Assembly (NCBI GenBank): GCA_041656175.1
Contig: JBBAEA010000032.1
Coordinates: forward strand, 1 to 27,797
Source: JBBAEA01 sp041656175
GTDB lineage: Bacteria; Myxococcota_A; Bradymonadia; UBA4248
DNA: 27,797 nucleotides
Direction of reading: 5' to 3'
A model generated the notes under the pieces. It did not search any database. It saw only the letters and a program-made list of their open reading frames with translations, and was not told the DNA's origin. Made by a program: the position numbers and the translations under genes. How positions within the stretch are numbered: position 1 is the stretch's first letter; every line of letters begins with the position of its first letter. Below are positions 15,372-22,527 of the stretch, piece by piece.

Positions 15372-16619
15372 ATGCGAGTAAGGTCGGGTGGAAGTAGTCA
15401 TGTCGGTTTACATAAGGAACATAACGAGGATTTTTGGGGTGTAGATCCGTCGGGCTATATTTTTATATTGGCCGACGGGATGGGCGGGCATGCGGGTGGT
15501 GAGGTGGCGAGTCGTTTGGCGTGCGAGGGGATTGTGCGGTCGCTGCTGCCCCATAGGGAAGAGTTGGAGCGGCTAGCCGAGGATGCGAAGCCAGATTCTC
15601 GCCAGATGCTGATCAGTGCGCTAAAGGGCGCGATTGTGAAGGCGGAGCGCGATATTTTCGACGCGGCGGAGGCTGATCCGCGGCTTAAGGGTATGGCGAC
15701 GACATGCGATTTGTTGTTTTTAATCAACGGGATACTGTATATTTCGCATGTGGGGGATAGTCGTGTGTATTTGCTACGCGGGGAGACGGGGCGGCAGCTG
15801 ACGCTAGACCATAATGTGTATGAGTTTTTGCGTGCACAGGGGCGGAGTGAGGAGGAGATCGAGGGGTATCCGCATCGGGATAAGTTGGTGCGGGCGCTTG
15901 GCATGAGTGGGGGGGCGGAGATCGATACGCTGCAGCTTGATTTGCGACAGGGCGATAGGATTGTGATGTGCAGTGACGGGCTACATCGCTATTTGATTGG
16001 GCCTACGCAGCTTGCGCAACTTTATGGGACGCATGACCCGCAGAGCGCGGCGGAGTTTTTGTGCGAATATGCGCTGGAGCGCGGTGGTGAGGACAATATT
16101 ACGGTGATTTGTGTCGAGATCTCGGAGCCTGGTACGCGCAAACATGCGTTGGAGACGGATTCTAAGATTACGGCGCTGGAGCGTATCAGCTTCTTTAGGC
16201 AATTGAGTTACCAAGAAATGCTACAGGTGATGCCAATTACCTTTGAACAAACGATAGAGGCGGGCAGCATCGTGATTAAAGAGGGTGACGCGGGGGAGAA
16301 TTTGTTTATCTTAGTGGAAGGTCGCTGTGGCGTGAGCCGTGGTGGGGTAGAGCTCGCGACGCTGGAGCCTGGGAATGCGTTTGGGGAGCTTGCGCTGCTT
16401 GATAGGCAGCCAAGAAGCGCGACGGTGACAGCGCTAGAGCGATGTCGTGTGCTCGTAATTCGCAGTTCGGACTTTGAGAAGCTTACGCATTCAGGAAATC
16501 TGGCAGTAAAGATTTTATGGAACGTCGTACACGAGCTATCGGAGCGGCTGCGACAAACAAGTGAGAAGATGCGAATGCAGGGTCTGAAACTGCAGGATTA
16601 CGAAAAAAAGAACGAATAA
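15372..16619 (+). CDS. PP2C Ser/Thr phosphatase fused to a cyclic-nucleotide-binding domain
   Basis: 415-aa cytoplasmic protein. Residues 1-250 are a PPM/PP2C phosphatase with all metal ligands visible: NED (D20), D35-GMGGH, G128-DSR, C200-SDGL (D202) and E240-DNIT (D241). The Arg usually five before D20 is Lys15. Residues about 272-395 form a cNMP-binding domain with the phosphate-binding cassette F337-GELALL followed by R348-SA, so a cyclic nucleotide probably controls the phosphatase. The C-terminus is a short charged helix. I chose the ATG at 15372 because GGAGG lies 8 nt upstream; an in-frame TTG at 15309 falls inside the R3 hairpin. The Ser/Thr kinase follows 258 nt downstream on the same strand, a plausible opposing partner. 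Confidence 0.92.
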   Translation: MRVRSGGSSHVGLHKEHNEDFWGVDPSGYIFILADGMGGHAGGEVASRLACEGIVRSLLPHREELERLAEDAKPDSRQMLISALKGAIVKAERDIFDAAEADPRLKGMATTCDLLFLINGILYISHVGDSRVYLLRGETGRQLTLDHNVYEFLRAQGRSEEEIEGYPHRDKLVRALGMSGGAEIDTLQLDLRQGDRIVMCSDGLHRYLIGPTQLAQLYGTHDPQSAAEFLCEYALERGGEDNITVICVEISEPGTRKHALETDSKITALERISFFRQLSYQEMLQVMPITFEQTIEAGSIVIKEGDAGENLFILVEGRCGVSRGGVELATLEPGNAFGELALLDRQPRSATVTALERCRVLVIRSSDFEKLTHSGNLAVKILWNVVHELSERLRQTSEKMRMQGLKLQDYEKKNE

Positions 16620-16877
16620 AGTTCTAAATAATGAGGGAATTCGAGTTTTGGCACTAACTTAGGCTATGGTGTGGCAAATCGCGTGGAGTGAAATCGAGAA
16701 TATTTGTGGTGATCTTGTCTTTTCCTTGGCTGGGCGCTGTAGGCTAAGCTTGCTTAAGGAAGAAAAAGTCAGAAAAAAACATATTTTACTCTCTTAGTAC
16801 TCTCGCAATGGTGCCATTTTGTGCTAAGGGTGTTATAGGAGTATCGGGGCGGGGGGTGTAGGATTTTAAGGAAGACA

Positions 16878-18767
16878 ATGTCTGAAGAAACAGCAAAAGC
16901 GCCTGTAAGTACTTTTCCAGTCGGCATGAAAATTGACGACCGGTACGAAGTGCTTGGTATATTAGGCACAGGTGGCTTTGCGACCGTCTACAAAGCTCGC
17001 CACCTTATGATCGACCGCGACGTCGCTTTGAAGGTCATGGATCTTCAAAAGGGCGTTGATCCGACGTATGAGGAGCGATTTTTTAGGGAAGCAAAGATTG
17101 CTGCTAAGATCCACCACAACAATGTTGTTACGATTTACGACTTCGGATTTGTTTCTCAAACAGGTCAGCCCTATATTGCGATGGAGCTTTTGGAGGGGCA
17201 TGACCTTGGTGATGAATTAACGAAAGTTGGGCCCTTGAGCCCCAACCGTGCGCTAATCCTCTTTAGACCAGTCTTGGAAGCCCTAGGCGAGGGACACAGG
17301 TTGGGGATTGTGCACAAAGATCTAAAGCCAGCGAACCTTTATTTAACGGATCCAGGGGGGGTACGTGAGATGATGAAGGTCTTGGACTTTGGTGTTGCGC
17401 GAATGGATTCGGGGGAGGTATCAAAGCTAACGAGTGCGGGTCAACTCTTGGGTACGCCGCGTTATCTGGCGCCCGAATACATCAAGTCGCAGCTAGTGAC
17501 ACCAGCGATCGACGTCTACCAAATGGCGCTTATTATTTCGGAGGCGCTCACGGGTCAGGTCGCCGTCGATGGCGCGCCGTACACGGCGATGATGTTGCAC
17601 TGTACGGGTAAGATCCAAATTGCGGATTTCCTCAAAACGGGACCAGTTGGCGAGGTTTTCGAGAAAGCTTTTAGCATTGACCCGAGTCAACGCTACCAGG
17701 ATGCGGACGAATTTGCGCTTGCGCTTGACTCGGTAGCGGAGTATTTCGAGAGTAATATTCCCTTACAAGGAGGCCCCCCACAACGTACGCCTGAATCGGC
17801 ATCACATAGCTCTGTCAATCTAAAGAGTCGTTACGCCGACGGTAAACTCGTTAGCGCCGATAGAGTTACGGGTCAGCACATGTTGCTGGGCAAGACCGAC
17901 GATGGTGTGGATGATTTTGGGCTTGCAAGGAAGAAGTCTAAGCTTGTTCCGATTATTGCGCTGATTGTTGTTTTACTAGGTATCGGTGGAGTCTTGGCCT
18001 ACGTTCTTAGACCTATAGAGGAAGTTGAAATTAGCGAAGAGCCAGTCGAAGTGAAGCCAATCACTGAAACGCTTAGCTTCCGCATCGAATCAGAACCCCT
18101 AGGAGCGAGTATACAGGATAAAAAAAACGCCACCGTCATTTGTGAACGAACACCGTGTGATCACATCTTCACCAAAGATGATCTGCCAGTAGACTTGGTG
18201 GCCACACTTGAAGGTTATGAGATTGCCGAGATCAATCTATCGGTCGATCTGCATCAAATGAACAACGGAAAGGCGATCATTAAGCTCGAAGAAGAAGAAT
18301 TTGAAGAAACGCTCTTTAGCTTTGTGCTCGTCTTCACTCCTCCTAATGCTGAAGTTAAGGAAGTTGAAACAGATAACGTTGTTTGCCGCAACTCCCAGTG
18401 TATCTATATGCTTGATACGACTAATCACGATGAGATCGAGTTAGAAATTGCGGCGGCAGGCTACGAATCAAAAAAAGTTCTACTCAATAAGAAAATATAC
18501 GAAGAAAATCCTAATGTTGTAGTAGATCTTAAGAAAAAGGTCGTTGTTCGGAGTGGTTCAACGCGCCCACCTAAGGCAGAGGGCGGTACGCGCCCGGGCT
18601 CACCAGGCGCTGAAACAAAGTTGCCTCCAAAGCCAGCGGTAGCAGAACCCGCTTATGGAAGCAGTGAGTATTGTAAAAAGTATAGCTCGCGCGAAGTTTG
18701 CGTTCCAGGCTCATCAGAGTTCTGTCGAATCAATAAAAACCACAAGTCCTGCCAAGTTATTTACTAG
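16878..18767 (+). CDS. Transmembrane Ser/Thr protein kinase with PEGA-like C-terminal region
   Basis: 629 aa. Kinase domain at about 22-290: glycine loop G30-TGGFATV, Lys52 in ALKV, Glu71, catalytic loop H146-KDLKPAN, D170-FG and APE (198-200). The usual HRD is HKD, with Lys147 in place of Arg. A juxtamembrane segment leads to one TM helix (about 355-377). The part beyond it has two PEGA-like beta modules (SFRIESEPLGASI...LEGYE and FVLVFTPPNAEV...AAGYE), each with a Cys pair (CERTPC, CRNSQC), and a Pro-rich, Cys-containing tail. This is a Hanks-type receptor-like kinase; the outside region may bind envelope components. The ATG follows AAGGA. It probably works with the adjacent phosphatase and the convergent FHA protein, but this is inferred from position. 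Confidence 0.92.
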   Translation: MSEETAKAPVSTFPVGMKIDDRYEVLGILGTGGFATVYKARHLMIDRDVALKVMDLQKGVDPTYEERFFREAKIAAKIHHNNVVTIYDFGFVSQTGQPYIAMELLEGHDLGDELTKVGPLSPNRALILFRPVLEALGEGHRLGIVHKDLKPANLYLTDPGGVREMMKVLDFGVARMDSGEVSKLTSAGQLLGTPRYLAPEYIKSQLVTPAIDVYQMALIISEALTGQVAVDGAPYTAMMLHCTGKIQIADFLKTGPVGEVFEKAFSIDPSQRYQDADEFALALDSVAEYFESNIPLQGGPPQRTPESASHSSVNLKSRYADGKLVSADRVTGQHMLLGKTDDGVDDFGLARKKSKLVPIIALIVVLLGIGGVLAYVLRPIEEVEISEEPVEVKPITETLSFRIESEPLGASIQDKKNATVICERTPCDHIFTKDDLPVDLVATLEGYEIAEINLSVDLHQMNNGKAIIKLEEEEFEETLFSFVLVFTPPNAEVKEVETDNVVCRNSQCIYMLDTTNHDEIELEIAAAGYESKKVLLNKKIYEENPNVVVDLKKKVVVRSGSTRPPKAEGGTRPGSPGAETKLPPKPAVAEPAYGSSEYCKKYSSREVCVPGSSEFCRINKNHKSCQVIY

Positions 18768-18856
18768 TCTAAGTGCAGTGCAAAGCTCTCCTAGCGAGTT
18801 TGAACTGCGTCAAAAAATAGAATGATGCTTTTTTAGCAAGTTTGAGGCGGATTCCA

Positions 18857-18914
18857 GAGTGGGGCGTTGGCGTTAGCCCCAATGAATCAGAGTTTCTCTA
18901 AGGATACTCTGATT
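18857..18914 (+). repeat. Family T repeat, copy 2, with nested hairpin
   Basis: TAGCCCCAATGAATCAGAG and TTCTCTA (18874-18900) match 12852-12878 at 25 of 27 positions. The preceding TTGGC-GTTA-GCC forms a small hairpin. AATCAGAGT (18885-18893) also pairs perfectly with ACTCTGATT (18906-18914). It lies downstream of the kinase, and no U-tract follows. Confidence 0.75.
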
Positions 18915-18943
18915 AACTCGATATTTATGTGATTTATTTTTGT

Positions 18944-19025
18944 GGGGGAAGTGTCCCCCTACGTGTCAACCCCGCGTTGTGCGCGGGTTTGCCACTACCC
19001 CCTCTACGGGGGGCCAGCCCCCCGT
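18944..19025 (-). repeat. Short R-related element, copy S1
   Basis: On the minus strand: an ACGGGGGG/CCCCCCGT hairpin (19025-19006), GGGGGTAG (from 19002), a 12-bp stem with one mismatch (GCAAACCCGCG side, loop CAC-AA), then ACGTAG and the GGGGGA/TCCCCC tail hairpin (18959-18944). The 5' GGGGGTAG and the 3' G/C-run tail match the R elements, but the middle stem is shorter and different. Confidence 0.8.
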
Positions 19026-19140
19026 AACGCCCCCGACGCGATTGTTCAGAGCTTCCCTAAGCGGAACGTGTGCCTGTGCCCTAGTCATGAAGCGGAGTTT
19101 CCCCAGTATTGGGGGTTGTCGGAACTTGAGCGTTGAACAG

Positions 19141-19171
19141 AAAAAAGGCCAATAGTTCTTGACTATTGACC
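19141..19171 (-). terminator. Rho-independent terminator of the FHA gene
   Basis: On the minus strand GGTCAATAGT pairs with ACTATTGGCC (one mismatch) around a 5-nt loop and is followed by six T's (19146-19141). It lies 28 nt after the stop of the gene at 19199-20023. Confidence 0.88.
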
Positions 19172-19198
19172 TCATTAAATATGGAAGCGGCTGCTCTT

Positions 19199-20023
19199 TT
19201 AGGGTTTGTAACTAAATATGAATTGATATTCGCAGATGTTGAAGCGATCGCCATCTTCTATTTTCTTGGAGTCGATGCGATTGCCCAAATACTCGATACC
19301 GTTGGTAGAGTCGAGATCTTTAATGTAGTGTGCACCGTTTTTATAGATAACAGCACAATGCTTCCTTGAAATATTACCATCACGAATCGCGAGATCTGCC
19401 AACTGCGAGGAGCGCCCGATAATATATTTATCTTTATCGATAGTGTAGCGCTTATTGTCAAAGAGTAGGTACAACGGGCGCATGCCAACGATTTGTTGTG
19501 CCCCGACGGGTCGTACAGCTTCAGCGCGCATGCGTGAGTCCGCTGCATAAGCTTGGTTAGGCGGCATACGGCGAACGTCGTGCATGGGTGCTTCGTATGT
19601 GCGTGCTTGGCGATTTTCTTCGAGGCTCGCTAGAACGATGGGTTGTGCCGGGCTTGCGGGGGGGGCGTTGGGTTCCTCGTAGATCGACGGTGGTCTGCGG
19701 TAAGCTGGTGGCGCAGGTGGCGGGGCTTTTGGCGCTTGAGTCGAGGCAAACGCTTGGGCGGGGGGCGCCGTTTCGAGAGGAGGATAATTTACGCGCTGCC
19801 CATAAGCTGCTTGCGAATACGGCGCGGGTGCTCTTTGTGCGGGCGCAGATTGTGGGTTCAAAAACGAGGTGTCATAGCGCTTCTCTTTGAGATAAGTAAT
19901 CATCGCCTCGTTGATCAAAAAATCTACTGTGCAGCGGTTGTCATTAGCAAATCTTGAAAAAATTTGCCATAACACGTCGCGGCAGAAAAAACTGCGCTTA
20001 GTTGAACTATTAGAATCCGTCAT
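19199..20023 (-). CDS. FHA-domain protein with possible N-terminal RHH-like domain
   Basis: 274-aa cytoplasmic protein. Residues 11-50 (CRDVLWQIF, then CTVDFLINEAMITYLKEKR) resemble a small helical or ribbon-helix-helix-like module; this is a pattern judgement, not a firm family call. Residues about 56-180 are a Pro/Ala-rich linker. Residues 184-274 form an FHA phosphothreonine-binding domain with G203-R-S, S219-RKH and S239-TNG in order. FHA domains read out Ser/Thr kinase activity, which fits the neighbouring kinase and phosphatase. The ATG at 20023 has GGAGG 5 nt upstream; an in-frame TTG four codons earlier is less likely. A perfect dyad lies 32 nt upstream of the start, and a terminator follows the gene. 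Confidence 0.88.
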   Translation of the reverse strand: MTDSNSSTKRSFFCRDVLWQIFSRFANDNRCTVDFLINEAMITYLKEKRYDTSFLNPQSAPAQRAPAPYSQAAYGQRVNYPPLETAPPAQAFASTQAPKAPPPAPPAYRRPPSIYEEPNAPPASPAQPIVLASLEENRQARTYEAPMHDVRRMPPNQAYAADSRMRAEAVRPVGAQQIVGMRPLYLLFDNKRYTIDKDKYIIGRSSQLADLAIRDGNISRKHCAVIYKNGAHYIKDLDSTNGIEYLGNRIDSKKIEDGDRFNICEYQFIFSYKP

Positions 20024-20054
20024 GTAATCCTCCAAGGGTAAATACGGACAAACC

Positions 20055-20069
20055 CATATCTACGATATG
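20055..20069. promoter_or_regulatory. Perfect dyad, candidate operator of the FHA gene
   Basis: CATATC-TAC-GATATG, a perfect 6-3-6 inverted repeat 32 nt upstream of the FHA start, in the expected 5' region. If the FHA protein's N-terminus binds DNA, this could be its own operator. That link is inference. Confidence 0.35.
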
Positions 20070-20315
20070 CATAATAACTGAAAATATGTTTCAAGCCAAG
20101 TAAACTTGCGCTTCTACTGTTAGCGCCTCTCATTACGAGTTCCAAAGGGCGACTTCGTTAGAAAGCTTTTAAAACGTTAGCCTCAACAAAACACCCAAAA
20201 ACCGAAAGCTCATATGCTAGCATCTTATCGTGCACACTGTTGTTCTTATGGATTTTAACTTAGAATACCTCAGGTTTTAGGGCTTTGCTTCTCAACAAGG
20301 CTCTCAATGTGTGAG

Positions 20316-20485
20316 ACCTTTGCACGGCTAGAAATAACGAATTTAATTTTACAAATTCGATACAGTCTTAAACAAAATGAGATATTTTGTAGAGAAGCAC
20401 AAGTTAAGAATGCTAATTAAATAAGGCAGGTGGAAGGTAAAATGACATTTTATTCGAAAAGCGCTTAAAAAAGTGCTTTCTTTTT
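20316..20485 (+). ncRNA. N repeat copy 1, possible small RNA gene
   Basis: 170 nt that align without gaps to 27596-27765 with about 153 identical positions. The 3' end folds as AAAGCGCTT-AAAA-AAGTGCTTT (9 pairs, one G.U; 20458-20479) followed by C and five T's, a good intrinsic terminator form on the plus strand. Very short reading frames (15 aa at 20377-20424 and an 8-aa MTFYSKSA) are shared with copy 2, but the changes do not clearly favour coding. Both copies are followed directly by GC-rich foldback sequence. It could instead be a fragment of a mobile element. Confidence 0.4.
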
Positions 20486-20489
20486 AGTG

Positions 20490-20510
20490 CCACAGCCGTC
20501 CAGGCTGTGG
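20490..20510. repeat. CCACAGCC/GGCTGTGG hairpin
   Basis: A perfect 8-bp stem with a 5-nt loop, directly after the T-run of N copy 1 and before the Q fragment. Function unknown. Confidence 0.75.
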
Positions 20511-20512
20511 CC

Positions 20513-20537
20513 GCTTCCCCCCCCGCGCAAAGCTCTC
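20513..20537. repeat. Family Q fragment, copy 3
   Basis: CTTCCCCCCCC then GCGCAAAGCTCTCTG matches the right half of Q copy 1 (75-98). Only one arm is present. Confidence 0.6.
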
Positions 20538-20605
20538 TGTGTTTAAAATCGCGACGTTTTGTGCAGTAAAATTCTTTCATTGGATTCGAGCAAAGGTCTC
20601 TATTA

Positions 20606-21064
20606 ATGATACAAACCGCTTTCTACCCCAGCACAATAGCTTGGATCGAACTACGCTACATAGAGCAAAAGCTGCTTAGTCTTGCGCTGATTGCTCCCCA
20701 AACATGGGGTGGGCAAAGGAGCGCGTTTAGCGACAAGGTTTATTGGCAAATCACGGAGTATTTCGAGGGTCGGCGTAAAAGTTTTGACATCTCCTATGCC
20801 CTCTCGGGAACGCCTTTTCAACTTCGGGTGTGGAACGCGCTTTGCGAAATACCGTACGGCGAAACACGTAGCTATAAGGACATAGCAGTGAGAATAGGCC
20901 AGCCAAAAGCTTGTCGAGCTGTGGGTAGGGCAAACCACTCTAATCCCATCATGATTATGATACCTTGCCATCGCGTTATTGGGGCTAACGGCGCCCTAAG
21001 TGGTTATGCCGGGGGCGTCGAGATAAAGAAGAAGCTGCTTGAGCTTGAAGCGCAAAACAGATAG
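20606..21064 (+). CDS. ogt: Methylated-DNA-[protein]-cysteine S-methyltransferase
   Basis: 152-aa suicide repair protein that moves an alkyl group from O6-alkylguanine in DNA to its own cysteine. The C-terminal half matches throughout: GTPFQLRVWNALCEIPYGET, RAVGRANHSNP, the active-site IPCHRVIG with Cys121, and LSGYAGG. The N-terminal half is short and diverged, and no Ada metal-binding domain is present, so it is an Ogt/MGT-type enzyme without a regulator part. The ATG is preceded by AAAGG at some distance. It lies 165 nt upstream of sbcD on the same strand; a joint DNA-repair role is plausible, but a shared transcript is not shown. The symbol is by type; ogt versus mgt cannot be settled here. 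Confidence 0.93.
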   Translation: MIQTAFYPSTIAWIELRYIEQKLLSLALIAPQTWGGQRSAFSDKVYWQITEYFEGRRKSFDISYALSGTPFQLRVWNALCEIPYGETRSYKDIAVRIGQPKACRAVGRANHSNPIMIMIPCHRVIGANGALSGYAGGVEIKKKLLELEAQNR

Positions 21065-21229
21065 CGGCTTAGCGCGCGACAGTTTAGAACGAAAAGCTAG
21101 CGTAGTGCGTTCGCTCTATCAGCGAGTTTCTCTTTGAGAGCAAGGGGCTTTCGCGAAGGCTAGAGTCTGAAAAAAGAATAAGTTGCTGGAGTCAGCATAA
21201 TAAATAAGATGAGGGGTTTTTAAAGCAAA

Positions 21230-22471
21230 ATGAGAGTTTTACACAGTTCCGATTGGCATTTAGGGCGAAACCTATATAAAAACAAGCGCTATGATGAGTT
21301 TGAAGCATTTTTGAATTGGTTGGTCGAGACTATAAAGGAAGAGCGCGTTGATGTTCTTCTGCTTGCTGGTGACATCTTTGACACGGTCATGCCCGATAAT
21401 CTTTCGCAGACCTTGTATTACAACTTTCTCAAGTCCGTGGCTAAAACAGCGTGCCGCCACGTGGTCATTGTGGCGGGGAACCACGATTCGGCGAGTTTTC
21501 TGAACGCGCCAAGAAAGGTTTTAAGCTTGCTCAATACATGGGTGGTGGGCAGCGCAAGCGAAGATGTATCAGAAGAGGTGTTGCTCTTGCGTGATCCTGA
21601 TGGCGCGGTGGAGCTCATCGTCTGCGCTGTTCCGTATCTGCGTCGCGGGGATATTTACGAGTCTGTGGCGGGGGAAAGCGCGGAGGATAAAGAGCGATCC
21701 TACAGAGAGGGGATCGCGGCACATTACAAAATGGTGGCCGACGTAGCAGAACAGGCGAGGGAGCGGCATGGTGGCGATATTCCGGTGGTGGCGATGGGGC
21801 ATCTTTTTGCGCAGGGCGGAAAAACGATGGATGGCGACGGTGTGCGCGATTTATACGTAGGATCGCTGGGATATATAGGCGCAGACGCGTTTTCGGAGAA
21901 TTTTGACTACGTAGCACTCGGACACCTGCATATCGCGCAACGCGTGGGTTTACGCGAAAATATCCGCTACAGCGGCTCACCCATACCCATGGGTTTTGGC
22001 GAGGCGACGCAAACAAAGACCATGCGCTTACTCGAGTTTGAAGGACGTACCTTGCAGCAAAGTGATATCGAAGTGCCGCGTTTTCAAGCGCTAGAAAGCA
22101 TCCGCGGTAACGTGCAAGAAATACTCGAGCGTATCCAAGCTCTTAAAGAGGCTGGTTCTGATGCCTGGTTAGAGGTGGTTTACAACGGCGAAGAAGAAGT
22201 CGCTGACCTTAACGAAATTATCCAAAGTGAGCTTGGGGCTAGCAAGTTACAAGTGCTCAAAGTGCTGAATGAACGACGCATAAAGCGTATGGCTATATCG
22301 GATGCACAGGGGGATTTAGAGCAACTCGATGTCTACGATATTTTTGAGCGTCTGCTAGATTCTAAGGGCATTGTCGAGCAACAGCGAGTGGAGTTGAGGC
22401 GGAGCTATAGAGAACTCGTCGTAGCTATATTGGAAGAGGATGTGAACAAAGGGGGAGGGAGCCTAGACTAG
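21230..22471 (+). CDS. sbcD: Exonuclease SbcCD subunit D (SbcD/Mre11)
   Basis: 413-aa metallophosphoesterase nuclease subunit. Phosphoesterase motifs are in order: D8-W-H10, G47-D48-IFD, G83-N84-H85-D, then VVAMGHLF and ALGHLHIAQ carrying the metal-binding histidines. The C-terminal ~100 residues form the capping and SbcC-binding part. With SbcC it makes the Mre11-Rad50-type complex that cuts hairpins, protein-blocked ends and palindromic DNA. sbcC starts 56 nt later with its own strong ribosome binding site, so the two are an operon. The ATG start carries the typical MRVLHSSDWHLG opening. The gene is notable in a genome region so rich in palindromes, which are SbcCD substrates. Confidence 0.95.
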   Translation: MRVLHSSDWHLGRNLYKNKRYDEFEAFLNWLVETIKEERVDVLLLAGDIFDTVMPDNLSQTLYYNFLKSVAKTACRHVVIVAGNHDSASFLNAPRKVLSLLNTWVVGSASEDVSEEVLLLRDPDGAVELIVCAVPYLRRGDIYESVAGESAEDKERSYREGIAAHYKMVADVAEQARERHGGDIPVVAMGHLFAQGGKTMDGDGVRDLYVGSLGYIGADAFSENFDYVALGHLHIAQRVGLRENIRYSGSPIPMGFGEATQTKTMRLLEFEGRTLQQSDIEVPRFQALESIRGNVQEILERIQALKEAGSDAWLEVVYNGEEEVADLNEIIQSELGASKLQVLKVLNERRIKRMAISDAQGDLEQLDVYDIFERLLDSKGIVEQQRVELRRSYRELVVAILEEDVNKGGGSLD

Positions 22472-22527
22472 GTTTTTTCAAGCTCGTTATTGGCTAGCTT
22501 AAGTGTATTTGTTTTGAGGAGACGTTC

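Larger units (their letters stand above)
20024..20605. other. 582-nt intergenic region between divergent FHA and methyltransferase genes
   Basis: It holds a dyad near the FHA gene (20055-20069), N repeat copy 1 (20316-20485), a CCACAGCC/GGCTGTGG hairpin (20490-20510) and a Q fragment. The part from 20090 to 20315 shows nothing I can name. Confidence 0.55.

Noticed and set aside
20377..20424. 15-aa frame shared by both N repeats, and the 8-aa frame just before the terminator
   Set aside because: Three of the changed codons alter charge or polarity and two are silent, which is too little to claim coding. Kept as part of the N repeat description.
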